The position numbers and the translations under genes are program-made. Shown one piece after another: positions 62,302 through 64,000 of a stretch of DNA of 64,000 bases (the first letter of the stretch is position 1; each line of letters starts with the position of its first letter). Origin of the DNA: Curvibacter gracilis ATCC BAA-807 (GTDB lineage Bacteria; Pseudomonadota; Gammaproteobacteria; Burkholderiales; Burkholderiaceae_C); assembly GCF_000518645.1 (NCBI RefSeq), contig NZ_JADZ01000012.1, positions 62,001 through 126,000 on the forward strand, read 5' to 3'. The notes below the pieces were generated by a model. It ran no database searches. It was not told the DNA's origin and was given only the letters and a program-made list of their open reading frames with translations.

Positions 62302-64000
62302 ATGGACAAGACATTGGCGGTGGCATCGTTGGGGCAGCAGCGTCTGTTGCTGCCGGTGTGGGTCAAGGCGGCACTGGCGGCCAACGACCGGCTCAAGTTC
62401 TACCTCTCGACCCTGCAGGCGGCCAGCCAGCATGCCGAGCACCCGCGTGAGCCGGCGCTGGACTTGAGCCGCGAACTGGCGGCGGCTGGCCTGGGCAGCG
62501 AGACCTGGCTGCTCGACCTGCCCGGCGGGGCCAGCCGTGTGGACGGGCAATTGATGCTGCCCGAGCTGGAGCGCCTGCGCGACGCCCTGCGCGAAGACCT
62601 GGGCCTGATGGCGCGACCGGTGCTGGCCCTGGCCGACCCGGAGCAGCCCGCGCGCATACAGCACTGGCTCGACACTCTGGCCGCCTTGCAGGGCGTGCGC
62701 CTGGACGCGATGCAGCTGCGCAGCCTCACCCACGGCCAGCGCCAGGGCGGGCCCGGCGACGACAGCCTGCACCTGCTGGTGATGGACCTGCACAAGGCCA
62801 TCAATCAGCTGGTGCCCCAGGTGGCCAGCGAGCTGATTGCCGGCGCCCATGTGTGGCAACTGGACGAGGCCGACCGCCCCCTGGTGCAGGCCTTCATGCG
62901 CGGCCTGCGCCGCACGGCCCCGCTCAAGTTCGATCACCCCGGCCTGGAGACCGCGGCCACCCGCGACGGCGCCCACCTGCTGCTGCAGAACGACATCGGC
63001 ACCAACGATGCCCATGTGCTGGTGATCCAGGTGCAGGAGCTGACGATCACGCTCACCTACTCCGACCTGCACCTGCGCCGCTTCAGCTTCTTCCAGGCCC
63101 TGCTGGCGCCGCTGGGGGCCAACTGGTCGGTGGTGGAGAGCCGCACCGAGGCCCAGCTCAACCAGGGCCAGGCCTACACCGTGGGCACCGCCACCTTTGC
63201 CTGTGCCGACCTGACCCACTTGCAAGCCACGCTGGAGGGCCTGGGGGCCCGCATCGTGTTCCTGATCGACTGGAACCGGGCGCGCAAGCGGCTGCTGAAT
63301 TTCGTCAGCAAGCCGGCGGCCGAGCTGCTGCTGCGCGCTGCTGCCGAGCAGGAGCTGGGCCACATGGCCTGGCTGCGTGCCGGTGGCGAGCGCCTGATTT
63401 TTGGCGCCATGCAGACGGTGGGCGAGGGCGCCTTCCGCCTGGGCGACCGGCTGGACGAGGTGCTGGGCCCGGATCAGGCCAGCGCCTTTTTGCTCGACGT
63501 GATGCGCCTGGCCACAGAGGCCCTGTTGCATGGCCAAAGCCCCTCGCTGGTGGCCGACGAGGCCCGCTTGCTGCTGGCGCGCCAGATGCAGCGCCGCAGC
63601 GCCGGCTTCGACCTGCTCGACGAGCACGCCGCCTACTGCCAGACCCTGGCCCAGGCGGTCAGCGATGCCCTGGGCCATGGCCGCGACGGGCTGCAAGCGC
63701 AGGCGGCCGAACTGGCGGCCCGGGCCAAGACCTGGGAGCGCCAGGCCGACCAGCTGGTGATGCAGGCGCGCGAGCAGGCCGAACGCCAGCCGCGCTGGCA
63801 GGCGGTGTCGCGCCTGCTGGTGCTGAGCGACGACGTGGCCGATGCGCTCGAAGAAGCCGCCTTTCTCATCAGCCTGATGGCCGACCACCACCAGAAGGGC
63901 TGGAACCGCGAGGTGCGCCAGGCCTTGTCGGCCCTGGCCCAGGTGGTGCAGCAGGCCACGCAGGACCACGTGAAGGCCCTGGCCATCGCCCGCAACCTGG
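62302..64000 (+). CDS. large protein of unknown function, C-terminal PhoU/DUF47-like helices (runs off the window)
   Basis: At least 566 codons, no stop before the window end. It starts at ATG 62302 with AAGGAAA ahead. The first 500 residues have no membrane segment and I cannot name their family; ETAATRDGAHLLLQNDIGTN and LTITLTYSDLHLRRF look ordered. The last part is helical and contains LSDDVADALEEAAFLISL, similar to the PhoU/DUF47 pattern of acidic metal-binding helices. A regulator of phosphate or similar uptake is possible, but I would not assign it. Confidence 0.7.
   Translation, partial: MDKTLAVASLGQQRLLLPVWVKAALAANDRLKFYLSTLQAASQHAEHPREPALDLSRELAAAGLGSETWLLDLPGGASRVDGQLMLPELERLRDALREDLGLMARPVLALADPEQPARIQHWLDTLAALQGVRLDAMQLRSLTHGQRQGGPGDDSLHLLVMDLHKAINQLVPQVASELIAGAHVWQLDEADRPLVQAFMRGLRRTAPLKFDHPGLETAATRDGAHLLLQNDIGTNDAHVLVIQVQELTITLTYSDLHLRRFSFFQALLAPLGANWSVVESRTEAQLNQGQAYTVGTATFACADLTHLQATLEGLGARIVFLIDWNRARKRLLNFVSKPAAELLLRAAAEQELGHMAWLRAGGERLIFGAMQTVGEGAFRLGDRLDEVLGPDQASAFLLDVMRLATEALLHGQSPSLVADEARLLLARQMQRRSAGFDLLDEHAAYCQTLAQAVSDALGHGRDGLQAQAAELAARAKTWERQADQLVMQAREQAERQPRWQAVSRLLVLSDDVADALEEAAFLISLMADHHQKGWNREVRQALSALAQVVQQATQDHVKALAIARNL

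Overview
The window is a GC-rich (about two thirds G+C by eye), densely coded chromosomal segment of a betaproteobacterium, most likely Burkholderiales and probably Comamonadaceae or a close relative. The signs are two orphan Bug/TTT-type periplasmic receptors, a 16-strand general porin of the betaproteobacterial type, LysR- and MocR-type regulators, and housekeeping genes (gshA, glnS, cysS, accA, tilS, lysC, lpxH) in proteobacterial form. No plasmid or phage backbone is seen; one end of the window cuts a gene.

Layout. 0-3.9 kb: small enzymes (flavodoxin-fold oxidoreductase, acetyltransferase, esterase, methyltransferase). 3.9-11.3 kb: a complete predicted 2-ketogluconate catabolic locus. A LacI-type regulator (PtxS-like) is followed by three near-perfect copies of the TGAAACCGGTTTCA-type palindrome (one upstream of the regulator, two upstream of the operon), a four-gene polar-amino-acid-type ABC importer, and kguE, kguK and kguD homologues. 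In Pseudomonas the transporter at this locus is an MFS protein (KguT); here an ABC importer takes its place. 11.3-38.4 kb: mainly core genes, including a diguanylate-cyclase-like protein with a degenerate active site, an SDR, AIM24, gshA, a circularly permuted GTPase, glnS, an lpxH-mtfA pair, a cyclophilin/L,D-transpeptidase/TPR cluster, cysS, accA, tilS and lysC.

38.4-44.1 kb: an accessory island next to tRNA-Ser(GCT). It is bracketed by an imperfect duplicate of the tRNA 3' end and by two copies of the same terminator stem. It carries an RloA/RloB-like ATPase-TOPRIM pair, a membrane-anchored DUF2726 protein, a small serine recombinase, and a strikingly AT-rich two-gene operon (DUF262 protein plus HEPN ribonuclease-like protein). 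This is the best candidate for antiphage defence in the window.

44-64 kb: a MocR-type regulator with a 12-copy CAGCAC hexanucleotide repeat coding for Gln-His, a porin, a hydroxyquinol (1,2,4-trihydroxybenzene) ring-cleavage operon with a divergent LysR gene and a perfect 11-bp inverted-repeat operator, an orphan HicB-like antitoxin, an AI-2E family exporter, a carbonic anhydrase, a second MocR regulator, a YitT protein, and a DUF925 nucleotidyltransferase gene interrupted in frame by a 271-bp element with 20-bp terminal inverted repeats. The last gene runs off the window.
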